From: Streptococcus salivarius
Lineage (GTDB): Bacteria; Bacillota; Bacilli; Lactobacillales; Streptococcaceae
Length of the DNA: 64,000 nucleotides
Assembly: GCF_000785515.1 (NCBI RefSeq)
Contig: NZ_CP009913.1
Span: forward strand, 1,206,001 to 1,270,000
Reading direction: 5' to 3'
How positions within the stretch are numbered: the stretch's first letter is position 1; every line of letters starts with the position of its first letter. The notes below the pieces were generated by a model. The model was not told the DNA's origin, did not search any database, and was given only the letters and a program-made list of their open reading frames with translations. This document shows, one piece after another, positions 36,793 through 45,497 of this stretch. A program made the position numbers and the translations under genes.

Positions 36793-37228
36793 CCAACCAC
36801 TCCCGTCTAAACTCTGCGAAGGCTGTTGGTGTTTCATAAAGACGCACATATTCCAAACGAAGTCCTCTCTCCTCTGGCAGATGTTGACTCGTCGTCTGGA
36901 AAATCCAGAAAACCATATTTTCCGCAGTTGTATTCATATAAGGCAGAGTCTCATTGAGATAACGGTGATCTAACTGAGGTTCCAAATGATCCTTATAAAT
37001 GCGCTTAAGGTCACCAAAATCGTAGGTCATGCCACGCTCATCCAAGTAGCCACTAACTGCAATTTGAAGATGATAGGTATGGCCATGAAGTGACTTGCAT
37101 TTTCCTTCGTAATTAAAGAGATGGTGGGCAGCATCAAAAGTAAACTCTTTAGAAACCATTGTACGGTGAGGATTATAAACCAAGGACTCACCTGTTTCTT
37201 TCTTGATTTCTTTCGGTGCAAAGAACAT
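36785..37228 (-). CDS. queD: 6-carboxytetrahydropterin synthase
   Basis: Makes carboxytetrahydropterin from dihydroneopterin triphosphate. 147 aa. Zinc-binding histidines are in FDAAHHLFNYEGKCKSLHGHTYHLQIA (residues ~31-57), which also holds the catalytic cysteine. Its ATG overlaps the queC TAA by one base (TAATG). Confidence 0.94.
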   Translation of the reverse strand: MFFAPKEIKKETGESLVYNPHRTMVSKEFTFDAAHHLFNYEGKCKSLHGHTYHLQIAVSGYLDERGMTYDFGDLKRIYKDHLEPQLDHRYLNETLPYMNTTAENMVFWIFQTTSQHLPEERGLRLEYVRLYETPTAFAEFRREWLDD

Positions 37229-37881
37229 TAAGCTTCTCCTCTTTCTGCTAGATATTTTTCAAGACCTTTTTGACGCAAGTGACAGGCAGGGCATTCCCCG
37301 CAACCAGTTCCAATAATACCGTTATAGCAAGTTAGCGTTTTTTCACGAACATAGTCAAAAGCTCCAAGTTGGTCAGCCAAAGCCCAAGTCTCAGCCTTAT
37401 CTAACCACATGAGAGGGGTTTGGATAACAAAATCATAGGCCATGGCAAGATTAAGTGTGACATTAAGCGATTTGACAAAAACATCACGACAGTCTGGATA
37501 ACCAGAAAAGTCTGTCTCACAAACACCCGTAACAATATCAGTAATACCACGTTGCTTAGCTAGAATAGCTGCAAAAGAAAGGAAAAGATGATTACGCCCG
37601 TCCACAAAGGTATTAGGAACTTCACCTTCTTCTGCCTCAATCTCAATATCAGATGTTAACGCATTTTCAGTGATTTGACCAAGCAAAGACATATCCAAAA
37701 CATGGTGTTTAAGCCCTTGCTCTTGCGCAATCTCTTTAGCTACTTCAATTTCCAAGCTATGACGTTGGCCATAAGCAAAAGTAACTAATTCAACTGTTTC
37801 ATAATGTTTAAGAGCCCAAAATAGGCAAGTAGTAGAATCTTGACCGCCACTAAAGACGACCAAAGCTGATTGACGTTTCAT
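37228..37881 (-). CDS. queC: 7-cyano-7-deazaguanine synthase
   Basis: ATP-dependent conversion of carboxydeazaguanine to preQ0. 217 aa. PP-loop [17 protein letters not shown] at the N terminus and the zinc site [10 protein letters not shown] near the C terminus (preceded by [13 protein letters not shown]). I choose ATG 37881 ([10 protein letters not shown]) with GAGGAA upstream; the in-frame codons before it belong to the riboswitch leader. First gene of the que operon. Confidence 0.95.
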   Translation of the reverse strand: MKRQSALVVFSGGQDSTTCLFWALKHYETVELVTFAYGQRHSLEIEVAKEIAQEQGLKHHVLDMSLLGQITENALTSDIEIEAEEGEVPNTFVDGRNHLFLSFAAILAKQRGITDIVTGVCETDFSGYPDCRDVFVKSLNVTLNLAMAYDFVIQTPLMWLDKAETWALADQLGAFDYVREKTLTCYNGIIGTGCGECPACHLRQKGLEKYLAERGEA

Positions 37882-37916
37882 AATATTCCTCTTTATTCGT
37901 GATGTCTGAGACACAT

Positions 37917-37988
37917 AAAAAGGCCCCTTGGGGGAGCCAAAAAACGCCAGTAATGGTTTTTTTTAGCGATGGTGTCTCCCAAACATCG
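37917..37988 (-). ncRNA. preQ1-I-type riboswitch with terminator, in front of queC
   Basis: Minus-strand RNA: P1 stem CGATG/CATCG (37988-37984 and 37971-37967) closing a 12-nt loop that ends ACAC, then an A-rich tail ending ACC whose CCA can pair with UGG of the loop. This is the H-type pseudoknot layout of preQ1 class I. Downstream, GGCTCCCC-CAA-GGGGCC-TTTTT (37938-37917) is a terminator; the loop segment TTGGGAG can pair with its left arm as an antiterminator. Confidence 0.75.
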
Positions 37989-38021
37989 AAAATGATTTAT
38001 CCTTAATAGTCTATCATAGTT

Positions 38022-38049
38022 GAGAAAAAAAGAAAAGAGCCAAGGCTCT
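38022..38049 (-). terminator. ridA terminator
   Basis: Minus-strand AGAGCC-TT-GGCTCT hairpin followed by TTTCTTTTTTT. Confidence 0.75.
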
Positions 38050-38054
38050 CTTCA

Positions 38055-38435
38055 TTAATCAATCTCAGCGATAACTTCGATTTCAATTTTAACATCTTTT
38101 GGCAAACGTGCCACTTCTACCGCAGAACGTGCAGGGAAATCAGATGTAAAGGCAGTTGCATACACTTCATTAAATGGAACGAAATCGTTAATGTCACTTA
38201 GGAAGCAAGTTGTTTTAACAACGTGATCAAAGTCTGTACCTGCTTCTGCCAAAATAGCACCAACATTTTTAAGAACTTGTTCTGTTTGTTCTTGAATTGT
38301 TTCACCAATGATTTTACCTGTTTCTGGTGACAATGGCACTTGACCAGAAGCAAACAAAAGATTGCCTACGATTTTACCTTGAACATAAGGTCCGATTGCT
38401 GCTGGTGCTTTATCAGTATGAATAGTTTTTGCCAT
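38055..38435 (-). CDS. ridA: RidA-family enamine/imine deaminase
   Basis: Removes reactive 2-aminoacrylate and related enamines made by PLP enzymes such as threonine dehydratase. 126 aa, full length. Family features: APAAIGPYVQGKIVGNLLFASGQVPL, the substrate-binding arginine in FPARSAVEVARLP and the C-terminal KIEIEVIAEI. AAGGAG precedes the start. Monocistronic. A CodY-type box in the promoter ties it to amino-acid supply. Confidence 0.92.
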   Translation of the reverse strand: MAKTIHTDKAPAAIGPYVQGKIVGNLLFASGQVPLSPETGKIIGETIQEQTEQVLKNVGAILAEAGTDFDHVVKTTCFLSDINDFVPFNEVYATAFTSDFPARSAVEVARLPKDVKIEIEVIAEID

Positions 38436-38464
38436 GATAGTTCTCCTTTGACTAATATGTTGCT

Positions 38465-38473
38465 ATTATAACA
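38465..38473 (-). promoter_or_regulatory. ridA extended -10 promoter
   Basis: Minus-strand TGTTATAAT, 30 bases before the ATG. Confidence 0.6.
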
Positions 38474-38474
38474 A

Positions 38475-38489
38475 AATATTCTGAAAATT
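38475..38489 (-). promoter_or_regulatory. CodY-type box of ridA
   Basis: AATATTCTGAAAATT matches the CodY motif AATTTTCWGAAAATT at 14 of 15 positions and lies just upstream of the -10 box. Confidence 0.65.
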
Positions 38490-38503
38490 GAAACATATAA
38501 TTC

Positions 38504-38536
38504 TAAAAAGAAAAGAATCAGCGCTAGGCTAATTCT
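38504..38536 (-). terminator. Terminator after the small lipoprotein gene
   Basis: Minus-strand AGAATTAGC and GCTGATTCT arms with one mismatch, followed by TTTCTTTTT. Confidence 0.65.
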
Positions 38537-38543
38537 TCTCCTA

Positions 38544-38951
38544 CTATTTCAGATACTTTTTGACATAGCTATAATAGTCTGGTTTGTCTTTTTTATTAAG
38601 TGCAAAGAGCATTTGACCCTTAATGGGTTCTTTCTCATCATTTGGTTGTAGAAAAAGAGCAACCTCTTTGGATTTAGTTGGGAAAAATAATGTATAAGAC
38701 GTTTCTTTTCCCTGATCTTTTACTTTTAGCGAATAATAGGTAAAGTCATCTTTAGACTTGGGACCATCCACTGTATAGTTATAATCCTGCTCACCAATCT
38801 TGACCTTATCTTTCTTGAAGACAATCGTATAATCCTTCTTTAAGGCATCTTGTGCCTGCCATTCACCCTCTAGTGAGGGAGCAGACTTGCTGCAAGCTAC
38901 CATTGAAACCATACAAAGCAAGACCAACAGACCAAGTAACCATCTTTTCAT
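38544..38951 (-). CDS. Small lipoprotein of unknown function
   Basis: 135 aa with a type II signal peptide and lipobox MVAC (Cys20), so it is lipid-anchored outside the cell. The mature part looks like a small beta barrel: LEGEWQAQDALKKDYTIVFKKDKVKIGEQDYNYTV... with alternating hydrophobic residues and many lysines. I do not recognise a family. It follows asnS by 26 nt and may share its transcript. AGGAG precedes the start. Confidence 0.8.
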   Translation of the reverse strand: MKRWLLGLLVLLCMVSMVACSKSAPSLEGEWQAQDALKKDYTIVFKKDKVKIGEQDYNYTVDGPKSKDDFTYYSLKVKDQGKETSYTLFFPTKSKEVALFLQPNDEKEPIKGQMLFALNKKDKPDYYSYVKKYLK

Positions 38952-38977
38952 ACTTTTGCACTCCTAAAGAATTTTTC

Positions 38978-40324
38978 TTATGGTTTGATACGGTGCAACA
39001 TACGTGGGAATGGAATAGCTTCACGGATGTGTTTTGTTCCAGCTACGAAAGTAACCATACGTTCAATACCGATACCAAAACCACCGTGTGGTACTGAACC
39101 ATATTTACGAAGGTCAAGGTAGAATTCGTATTCTGAACGGTCCATTCCGAGTTCATCCATTTTAGCTACAAGAGCATCGTAGTCATCTTCACGCATTGAA
39201 CCACCGATGATTTCACCATAACCTTCTGGAGCCAAAAGGTCTGCACAAAGAACGCGCTCAGGATTACCAGGAACTGGTTTCATGTAGAAGGCCTTGAATC
39301 TTGCTGGATAATTAACAACGAATGTTGGAACACCAAAATAGTTTGAAATCCAAGTTTCGTGTGGAGAACCAAAGTCATCTCCATGTTCGAGGTGCTCGTA
39401 GTCTGTATCTTCATCATTTTCATGTGCTTGAAGAAGGTCGATAGCTTCATCATATGACACGCGCTTGAATGGCTCAGCAATGTATTTCTTAAGAAGATCT
39501 ACATCACGTTCAAGGATTTCAAGAGCTTGTGGCGCACGATCAATAACACCTTGAATAAGAGCCTTAACATAAGCTTCTTGCAAATCAAGTGACTCATCAT
39601 GTGACAAGAATGAATACTCAGCATCCATCATCCAGAACTCAGTCAAGTGACGGCGTGTTTTAGATTTTTCGGCACGGAAAACAGGACCAAAGTCAAATAC
39701 ACGACCAAGAGCCATAGCACCAGCTTCAAGGTAAAGCTGACCAGATTGGCTTAGGTAAGCAGGTGTACCAAAGTAATCCGTTTCAAACAATTCTGTTGAA
39801 TCTTCAGCTGCATTTCCTGACAAAATTGGACTATCAAATTTGATGAAACCATTTTTATCAAAGAATTCGTATGTTGCGTAAATAATCGCATTACGAATTT
39901 GTTGAACAGCCATTTGTTTACGTGAACGCAACCAAAGGTGACGATTATCCATCAAGAAGTCAGTTCCGTGTTCTTTTGGTGTGATTGGGTAATCATGTGA
40001 TTCACCGATGACTTCTACTGCTGTCACATCCAACTCGTAACCAAATTTTGAACGTTCGTCTTCTTTGACCACACCAGTCACATAAACTGATGTTTCTTGG
40101 CTAAGGCGTTTAACAGTATCAAATTTTTCAGTACCTTCTTCTTCACCGTATTTTTCGATGAAGTTAGGTTTGAAAGCTACCGCTTGGAAGAAGGCAGTTC
40201 CATCACGCAATTGAAGAAAGGCCAATTTCCCTTTACCTGATTTGTTAGCTACCCATGCACCGATAGTGATTTCTTCGCCCACGTGTTTAGGCACATCAAT
40301 AATTGAAACTAATTGTTTAGACAT
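38978..40324 (-). CDS. asnS: Asparaginyl-tRNA synthetase
   Basis: Charges tRNA-Asn. 448 aa. An N-terminal OB-fold anticodon-binding domain ([29 protein letters not shown]) precedes a class II catalytic core with motif 2 [21 protein letters not shown] and motif 3 [12 protein letters not shown]. No T-box leader is visible in the 36-nt gap to aspB, so it is probably expressed from the ypmB-aspB transcript or a weak local promoter. Confidence 0.96.
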   Translation of the reverse strand: MSKQLVSIIDVPKHVGEEITIGAWVANKSGKGKLAFLQLRDGTAFFQAVAFKPNFIEKYGEEEGTEKFDTVKRLSQETSVYVTGVVKEDERSKFGYELDVTAVEVIGESHDYPITPKEHGTDFLMDNRHLWLRSRKQMAVQQIRNAIIYATYEFFDKNGFIKFDSPILSGNAAEDSTELFETDYFGTPAYLSQSGQLYLEAGAMALGRVFDFGPVFRAEKSKTRRHLTEFWMMDAEYSFLSHDESLDLQEAYVKALIQGVIDRAPQALEILERDVDLLKKYIAEPFKRVSYDEAIDLLQAHENDEDTDYEHLEHGDDFGSPHETWISNYFGVPTFVVNYPARFKAFYMKPVPGNPERVLCADLLAPEGYGEIIGGSMREDDYDALVAKMDELGMDRSEYEFYLDLRKYGSVPHGGFGIGIERMVTFVAGTKHIREAIPFPRMLHRIKP

Positions 40325-40360
40325 GTAATTACTTCTCTTTTCTTTTGATCTATATTAATT

Positions 40361-41542
40361 CTATTTTTCCATAAAGGCTTTGATTCGGCGGACTGCTTCT
40401 TTCAAAGTATCCAAGTCTGTTGCATAGCTAAGTCGAATATTTTCAGGCGCGCCGAATCCTGCACCTGTTACCAAAGCGACTTCAGCCTCCTCAAGAATAG
40501 CGTTTGTAAAATCATTAACATTTGTGTAGCCTTTGATTTCCATCGCTTTTTTAACATTAGGGAAGAGGTAAAAGGCACCTTGAGGTTTGATGACTTCAAA
40601 GCCAGGCACTTCAGCTAGGAGTGGATAAATCGTATTCAAACGTTCCTCAAAGGCCTGACGCATTTCTTCGATAGAAGATTGATCACCTGTTAAGGCTTCA
40701 ATAGCAGCATATTGAGAAACTGCTGTAAGATTTGATGTCGTTTGACTGATAATCTTAGCCATACCTGAAATAATTTCTGGATCTCCGACAGCAAAACCAA
40801 CACGCCAACCTGTCATAGCATAGGTCTTGGAAACACCATTAATCACAATTGTTTGCTTACGAATGGCATCTGAAAGACTTGAAATTGGAGTAAAGGTATT
40901 GCCATTATAGACCAAACGGCCATAGATATCATCTGCTAAAATCAAAATATCGTGCTCAACCGCCCAGTCACCGATTGCTTGCAATTCTTCCTTGCTGTAA
41001 ATCATTCCTGTTGGATTTGATGGAGAATTAAGCAAGACAACTTTAGTTTTTTCAGTGCGAGCAGCTTCAAGTTGTTCAACTGTTGCTTTAAAGTGATTAG
41101 CTTCAGTCGTTTGGAAAGTGACTGGAACACCCTCAACCATTTTAACTTGGTCTACATACGAAACCCAGCAGGGTGTTGGAATAATGACTTCATCACCAGG
41201 ATTGATGACCGTAGCAAAGAAAGCATATAAGATAAACTTCGCACCAGTGCCGACAACAACCTCATTTGGTTTTACAGCATAGCCATAGAAGTTTTCCATG
41301 TAAGTGCTAATCGCATCCTTAAGTTCTGGAAGTCCAGAAGCTACGGTATAGAAACTTGCCTTACCATTTTCAATAGAGGCAATGGCAGCATCTTGAATGT
41401 TCTTAGGTGTTACAAAATCTGGTTCACCAAGTGTCAAACTCAAGATATCACGTCCTTGAGCTTTAAGAGCTTTAGCACGCGCACTGGCAGCTAAAGTAAC
41501 ACTTTCTTCCATTTGTAATACACGATTTGATAATTTTGTCAT
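40361..41542 (-). CDS. aspB: Aspartate aminotransferase (class I)
   Basis: PLP enzyme that interconverts aspartate and oxaloacetate. 393 aa. The Schiff-base lysine is in VINGVSKTYAMTGWRVGFA; other family blocks are LGEPDFVTP near residue 43 and LNSPSNPTG near 180. I choose ATG 41542 (MTKLSNRVLQME), preceded by AAGGA; it lies 4 nt after the ypmB stop. The pair sits next to asnS, so aspartate supply and asparagine charging are neighbours. Confidence 0.93.
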   Translation of the reverse strand: MTKLSNRVLQMEESVTLAASARAKALKAQGRDILSLTLGEPDFVTPKNIQDAAIASIENGKASFYTVASGLPELKDAISTYMENFYGYAVKPNEVVVGTGAKFILYAFFATVINPGDEVIIPTPCWVSYVDQVKMVEGVPVTFQTTEANHFKATVEQLEAARTEKTKVVLLNSPSNPTGMIYSKEELQAIGDWAVEHDILILADDIYGRLVYNGNTFTPISSLSDAIRKQTIVINGVSKTYAMTGWRVGFAVGDPEIISGMAKIISQTTSNLTAVSQYAAIEALTGDQSSIEEMRQAFEERLNTIYPLLAEVPGFEVIKPQGAFYLFPNVKKAMEIKGYTNVNDFTNAILEEAEVALVTGAGFGAPENIRLSYATDLDTLKEAVRRIKAFMEK

Positions 41543-41546
41543 TTCA

Positions 41547-42029
41547 TTATAGTCCTTCCACTTTAATAACCTGACCTGAGATAAAATCAACCAGATAATA
41601 CTGGGTTCCTGACTTCACTTCCCAAATAGGAGTTTTGCCATACTTTCCTAGGTGGACATAGGATATATCCTTAGCACCATAGGCTTTAGCAGCTTTCTTA
41701 GCCACTGACTTACTAATACCATCCGATTGCTTGTAGATATCAACCTCACCTGAATCATGACTCACGATAACAGCCAGTTTCTCACCTTGACCAGACTTTC
41801 CAAGAAGTCCGTAATAGGTAGCCTCACCATGGTAGATATCAAATTCAGTAACAGTCTTAATATCTGCTTTGCTCTCTGCTATGGCAATAACCTTCTTTTC
41901 AGCGTCTACGTAAGGCTTAGTCGCTACAATAAGAATAGCAGTCAAAGAGGCAATTAAGGTCACAACGATTACAATTATTCCAAAAATGAACTGTTGCTTT
42001 TTGGTCCAGGGTGAACGTTGTTTACGCAT
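41547..42029 (-). CDS. ypmB: YpmB-like DUF5590 membrane-anchored protein
   Basis: 160 aa. One N-terminal transmembrane helix (FIFGIIVIVVTLIASLTAILIV, residues ~14-35) and an extracellular part with two PepSY-like halves (VKKVIAIAESKADI..., AVAKKAAKAYGAKDISYVHLG). Bacillus YpmB lies beside aspB and dinG too, which supports the name. The function is unknown. AGGAGG precedes the start. Confidence 0.83.
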   Translation of the reverse strand: MRKQRSPWTKKQQFIFGIIVIVVTLIASLTAILIVATKPYVDAEKKVIAIAESKADIKTVTEFDIYHGEATYYGLLGKSGQGEKLAVIVSHDSGEVDIYKQSDGISKSVAKKAAKAYGAKDISYVHLGKYGKTPIWEVKSGTQYYLVDFISGQVIKVEGL

Positions 42030-42150
42030 AATGCCTCCTAAAAAAAGTTTCTGAATTTATTATATCAGAAAATGATAAATCTTTACATAGCAATATAGCT
42101 AGTATTGAGCAATTAAGTCTATCTTTTTTATAAGTCAGTAAAATTTATAA

Positions 42151-42178
42151 AACCTAAGTAATCTTAGAAAAGGTTGGT
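42151..42178 (-). terminator. Possible dinG terminator
   Basis: Minus-strand AACC...CTAAG-ATTA-CTTAG...GGTT nested hairpin followed by TTAT; weak T run. Confidence 0.4.
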
Positions 42179-42187
42179 TTTAAAAAG

Positions 42188-44674
42188 TTAACTTTCTTGT
42201 TCTAAGAAATCCTGAATATCCTCTTTGACTTCCTCGAACTTAGCGGGCTTAAGCGCAACTTCTTGTGTCACTTCTTTTAGAAATAGTTTTCCATAACTCT
42301 TAACGAGCGGGCGATTATCCATAAGAAGAATAGCCGAGCGCTGTTCTGGACGTCTTTGAGCACGTCCAATAGCTTGTTTAAAACGTAAAACCGTCATGGG
42401 AAGACTGTAACTATCAAAGGTGCTCTTTCCTTGCTTAGAAAACCAAGATTCAATCTTTTGATAGAATGGATCCTTAGGATTGTCAAACGGCAGACGTGCA
42501 ATAACCTCAATTACCCTATCTTGTTGGGCAAAGTCAACACCTTCCCAGAACGACCCCATACCAAGAAGGAGATTGGTCTCACCTCTATCAAAACGTTTTT
42601 TGACATTAAAAGCAGTCCCATTTTTCTCTTGAGTTAGGTGACGAACTTCCCTATGATCCAATAAATCTGAAACAGCCATCATACTCTTTCGAGACGTGAA
42701 TAGTACTAAAATTGGATATTCCATTTCAGATAGCTTCTGGAGACGTTTTGCAAGAGCAACTTCATACTCTTCCTCAGAAGAAACACCAATCATAGGCATA
42801 CTTTGATCAATCCAAATAGCTTGATTGGGTAAAGTGTCCATTGGGAGGCTAACCTTGCGTACCTGATCTAAGCCCAACAAATCAGCCACATCTACATCAG
42901 GTCCCACATCAATAGTTGCTGAAACAATTATCACTTTTTGGGCACTTGGTAGATAAGCAGAAAGCTCTAAGAGCTCTTTGCGTGACGCCTTTAAATAAGT
43001 CACACGATGTTCTTGATAATAATCTGTTTCAAGCCAGAAATGGCTGTAAAGCGGTGTCTTCAGTGGAGACAACATCTCCATAAAATCACTTTCACCTTCC
43101 AGTTCAGAAATGGTTTGTAGCAAACGATCTAATTGCTGGCGATTATACTGCTTCTGAGGAAATTGTTGATGTTCTTGGATTAGATGGCTAACTTCAAACT
43201 GCAGATTTTCGAGCAATCGTTGTTGAAGCAAGCTTTGACTACCACTATCAAGAATTCGATGAATATGTTGCAACAGGACAGTAAGATTGACTTGATGACG
43301 TGAAAATTGTTCCAAAGCCAGAACCATCTTTTGCCCCTCATCAATCACAAGAGTTTTTCCTCGAACAAAATCATGATCATCTTCCATACGCGTCAACAGA
43401 TAAGCATGGTTGGTCACAACTACCCTAGCTTCCTGGGCTTTTTGGTAGGACTGTTGCCAAAAATCATATTCAGCAAAAAGACTATCAGCTTTTAACTTAC
43501 CATCGTGCTTAATCTCATCAAAATAAGCCATATAGCGCTGTTTTTGTCTGATTTCGTCAAGATCCCCTGTCTCTGTTTCAGTCAACCACACCAAAAGTTG
43601 CATTTTGTAACGATTAATCAAACGGTTACTATCCTGACGAAGTAAGGTTTGGTAGAAGGCATCTAACTTGATATAATTCTGAGGTCCTTTGAGACTATGG
43701 AAGTTAATATTAAAGACATCCGATAAGGCTGTAGCTTCCTGATTCATAATCTGATTTTGAAGGAGCTTGGTCGGAACAGCCACTACCACTTTATCTACAT
43801 CAGATTGCGCCAACAAAGGAAGCAAATAGCCATAAGTTTTTCCGATTCCAGTCTGCGCCTGAATCATGGAAATATCAGTATTATCAAGCTCCCTTCTTAC
43901 TGCCTCAGCAAACTCTTTTTGTTTAGGCCTTGATTCCAAATCTAAGAGTGCAATATTGGTATCAAAATCTTGAGACAGTTTTCGTTCAGACTTATAAGTC
44001 AAAGGTCTACGAAGAACAATTCCAGATTCTTCAAGCATGACATATTCTTTTGAAAGGCCTAAATTTTGACCTCTTATAGCATCACGAATAACCAACTCAG
44101 TCTCAAAAAGAAGATTATCTGAAAAGGTCAAAAGCATCTCAATGGTCTGTCTAGGTAAGCTGGCAATCTTATCCATCAAATGAAATAAAAGCTGTCCGGT
44201 CGCTCTCGCATCTTCAATAGCGGTATGGGCCTGAGCTAGGTCAAGATTAAGAACCTTGGATAAATGGGAGAGTTTATATTGTTCCAGTGTCGGATAAAAG
44301 ACCTGAGCCAATTCGACAGTATCCACACGAGGAGTCCTTAGTTCGAAGCCCTCCATGAAAAGTGCCTCTGCAAGCAAATTGGCATCAAATTTAACATTAT
44401 GGGCAACAAAAATACAGTCCTCAATCAGTTCAAAAATGGTTCTAGCAATTTCTGAGAAATCTGGGGCTTGAGCCAACTGCTGATCAGTAATCCCTGTTAA
44501 ATGAATAATGTGATCATCTAGTTCTTGGTGTGGGTTAACATCACTCGCAAATTCGTCAAACACCTGACCATTTTGCATGATGACAATTCCCACCTGTATA
44601 ATACTAGCCGTTGACGAAGCGGAGGTCGCTTCCAAGTCAACAATAGCATATTTATTCGTGTTTTTTTCACTCAT
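42188..44674 (-). CDS. dinG: DinG-family helicase with N-terminal DnaQ-type exonuclease
   Basis: 828 aa. Residues ~8-170 form a DEDDh 3'-5' exonuclease (AIVDLEATSAS, HNVKFDANLLAEAL, HTAIEDARATGQL). The rest is an XPD/DinG-like helicase: Walker A QTGIGKTYGYLLPLL (~275), DEGQ box VIDEGQKM in place of DEAH, motif V/VI MGSFWEGVDF and KQAIGRAQRR. The four iron-sulfur cysteines of E. coli DinG are absent, as in other Firmicutes exonuclease-DinG fusions, some of which act mainly as nucleases. I use ATG 44674 (MSEKNTNKY) with AAGG upstream. Confidence 0.9.
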   Translation of the reverse strand: MSEKNTNKYAIVDLEATSASSTASIIQVGIVIMQNGQVFDEFASDVNPHQELDDHIIHLTGITDQQLAQAPDFSEIARTIFELIEDCIFVAHNVKFDANLLAEALFMEGFELRTPRVDTVELAQVFYPTLEQYKLSHLSKVLNLDLAQAHTAIEDARATGQLLFHLMDKIASLPRQTIEMLLTFSDNLLFETELVIRDAIRGQNLGLSKEYVMLEESGIVLRRPLTYKSERKLSQDFDTNIALLDLESRPKQKEFAEAVRRELDNTDISMIQAQTGIGKTYGYLLPLLAQSDVDKVVVAVPTKLLQNQIMNQEATALSDVFNINFHSLKGPQNYIKLDAFYQTLLRQDSNRLINRYKMQLLVWLTETETGDLDEIRQKQRYMAYFDEIKHDGKLKADSLFAEYDFWQQSYQKAQEARVVVTNHAYLLTRMEDDHDFVRGKTLVIDEGQKMVLALEQFSRHQVNLTVLLQHIHRILDSGSQSLLQQRLLENLQFEVSHLIQEHQQFPQKQYNRQQLDRLLQTISELEGESDFMEMLSPLKTPLYSHFWLETDYYQEHRVTYLKASRKELLELSAYLPSAQKVIIVSATIDVGPDVDVADLLGLDQVRKVSLPMDTLPNQAIWIDQSMPMIGVSSEEEYEVALAKRLQKLSEMEYPILVLFTSRKSMMAVSDLLDHREVRHLTQEKNGTAFNVKKRFDRGETNLLLGMGSFWEGVDFAQQDRVIEVIARLPFDNPKDPFYQKIESWFSKQGKSTFDSYSLPMTVLRFKQAIGRAQRRPEQRSAILLMDNRPLVKSYGKLFLKEVTQEVALKPAKFEEVKEDIQDFLEQES

Positions 44675-44733
44675 AGTGACCTTATTATAGCATATCCAAA
44701 GCCCCAAAAAAAGACAAAGCCATCATTCTGATA

Positions 44734-44763
44734 TTGGAAAAAGCCTGAAATTCGTGCTACACT
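44734..44763 (+). promoter_or_regulatory. Promoter of the MBL-fold hydrolase gene
   Basis: TTGGAA (44734-44739), 18-nt spacer, TACACT (44758-44763) with upstream TG (extended -10), ending 6 bases before the ATG. Confidence 0.65.
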
Positions 44764-44769
44764 AGAGCT

Positions 44770-45405
44770 ATGAAAATAAGACGAATTTTAAATCCTGTTG
44801 CCCAGGAAAACACCTATATTTTAGAAAACGATACAGCCTGTCTAGTCATTGATCCAGGAAGTGATACTTCTGCTATCTTAGCTGAGCTTAAAGCAAGTGA
44901 TAAACCTGTTGCTGCTATCCTCTTGACACATACACACTACGATCACATTATGAGTGTTGAGGCAGTCCGTCAAGCTTATAATTACCCTCCTGTTTATGTT
45001 GCAGAGGCTGAAAAAGACTGGTTGATGAATCCTATTGATAATTTATCGGGACTTCCACGTCATGACGATATGGAAGACGTTATTGTCAATCCAGCAGAAT
45101 ACTACTTCGATTTCACTCAGGACTATAACATCGAGGATTTCCAGTTTAAAGTTGTTCCAACCCCAGGACATTCTATCGGGGGCATTTCTTTAATTTTCGA
45201 TGAAGAAGAAATCGTCTTTTCTGGTGATGCCCTCTTTAAAGAAACAATTGGACGCTGGGACCTCCCAACAGGAAACCACGATCAGTTACTCACTAGTATT
45301 CGAGAGCAACTCTTCACCCTTCCTAACCACTACAAGGTATTCCCCGGACACGGTTGGGACACTACTATAGGCCACGAAAAAAACTTTAACCCACATTTTT
45401 CATAA
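44770..45405 (+). CDS. MBL-fold metallohydrolase (glyoxalase II-like)
   Basis: 211 aa. The metal motif THTHYDHI is at residues ~54-61, with further ligands in TPGHSIGG, FSGDALFKETIGRWD and FPGHGWDTTIGHEK. Similar short proteins are annotated as hydroxyacylglutathione hydrolase-like, but the C-terminal glutathione-binding domain is missing, so the thioester substrate is unknown. There is no ribosome site; the -10 box ends 6 nt before the ATG, which predicts a leaderless mRNA. Confidence 0.85.
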   Translation: MKIRRILNPVAQENTYILENDTACLVIDPGSDTSAILAELKASDKPVAAILLTHTHYDHIMSVEAVRQAYNYPPVYVAEAEKDWLMNPIDNLSGLPRHDDMEDVIVNPAEYYFDFTQDYNIEDFQFKVVPTPGHSIGGISLIFDEEEIVFSGDALFKETIGRWDLPTGNHDQLLTSIREQLFTLPNHYKVFPGHGWDTTIGHEKNFNPHFS

Positions 45406-45411
45406 GAATAA

Positions 45412-45442
45412 AAGCTCAGCAAACTATAAAGCTGGGCTTTTT
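45412..45442 (+). terminator. Terminator of the MBL-fold gene
   Basis: AAGCTCAGC and GCTGGGCTT arms followed by TTTT. Confidence 0.75.
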
Positions 45443-45450
45443 ACATGCAT

Positions 45451-45476
45451 AAAAAAGAAGGTCTAAAGACCTTCTT
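45451..45476 (-). terminator. Terminator of the nucleoside operon
   Basis: AAGAAGGTCT and AGACCTTCTT arms around AA, with TTTTTT following on the minus strand. Confidence 0.8.
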
Positions 45477-45497
45477 ACTTGAAATACTAGATTGTAT

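Noticed and set aside
40325-40360. T-box leader for asnS
   Set aside because: Only 36 bases separate asnS from aspB, too short for a T-box.
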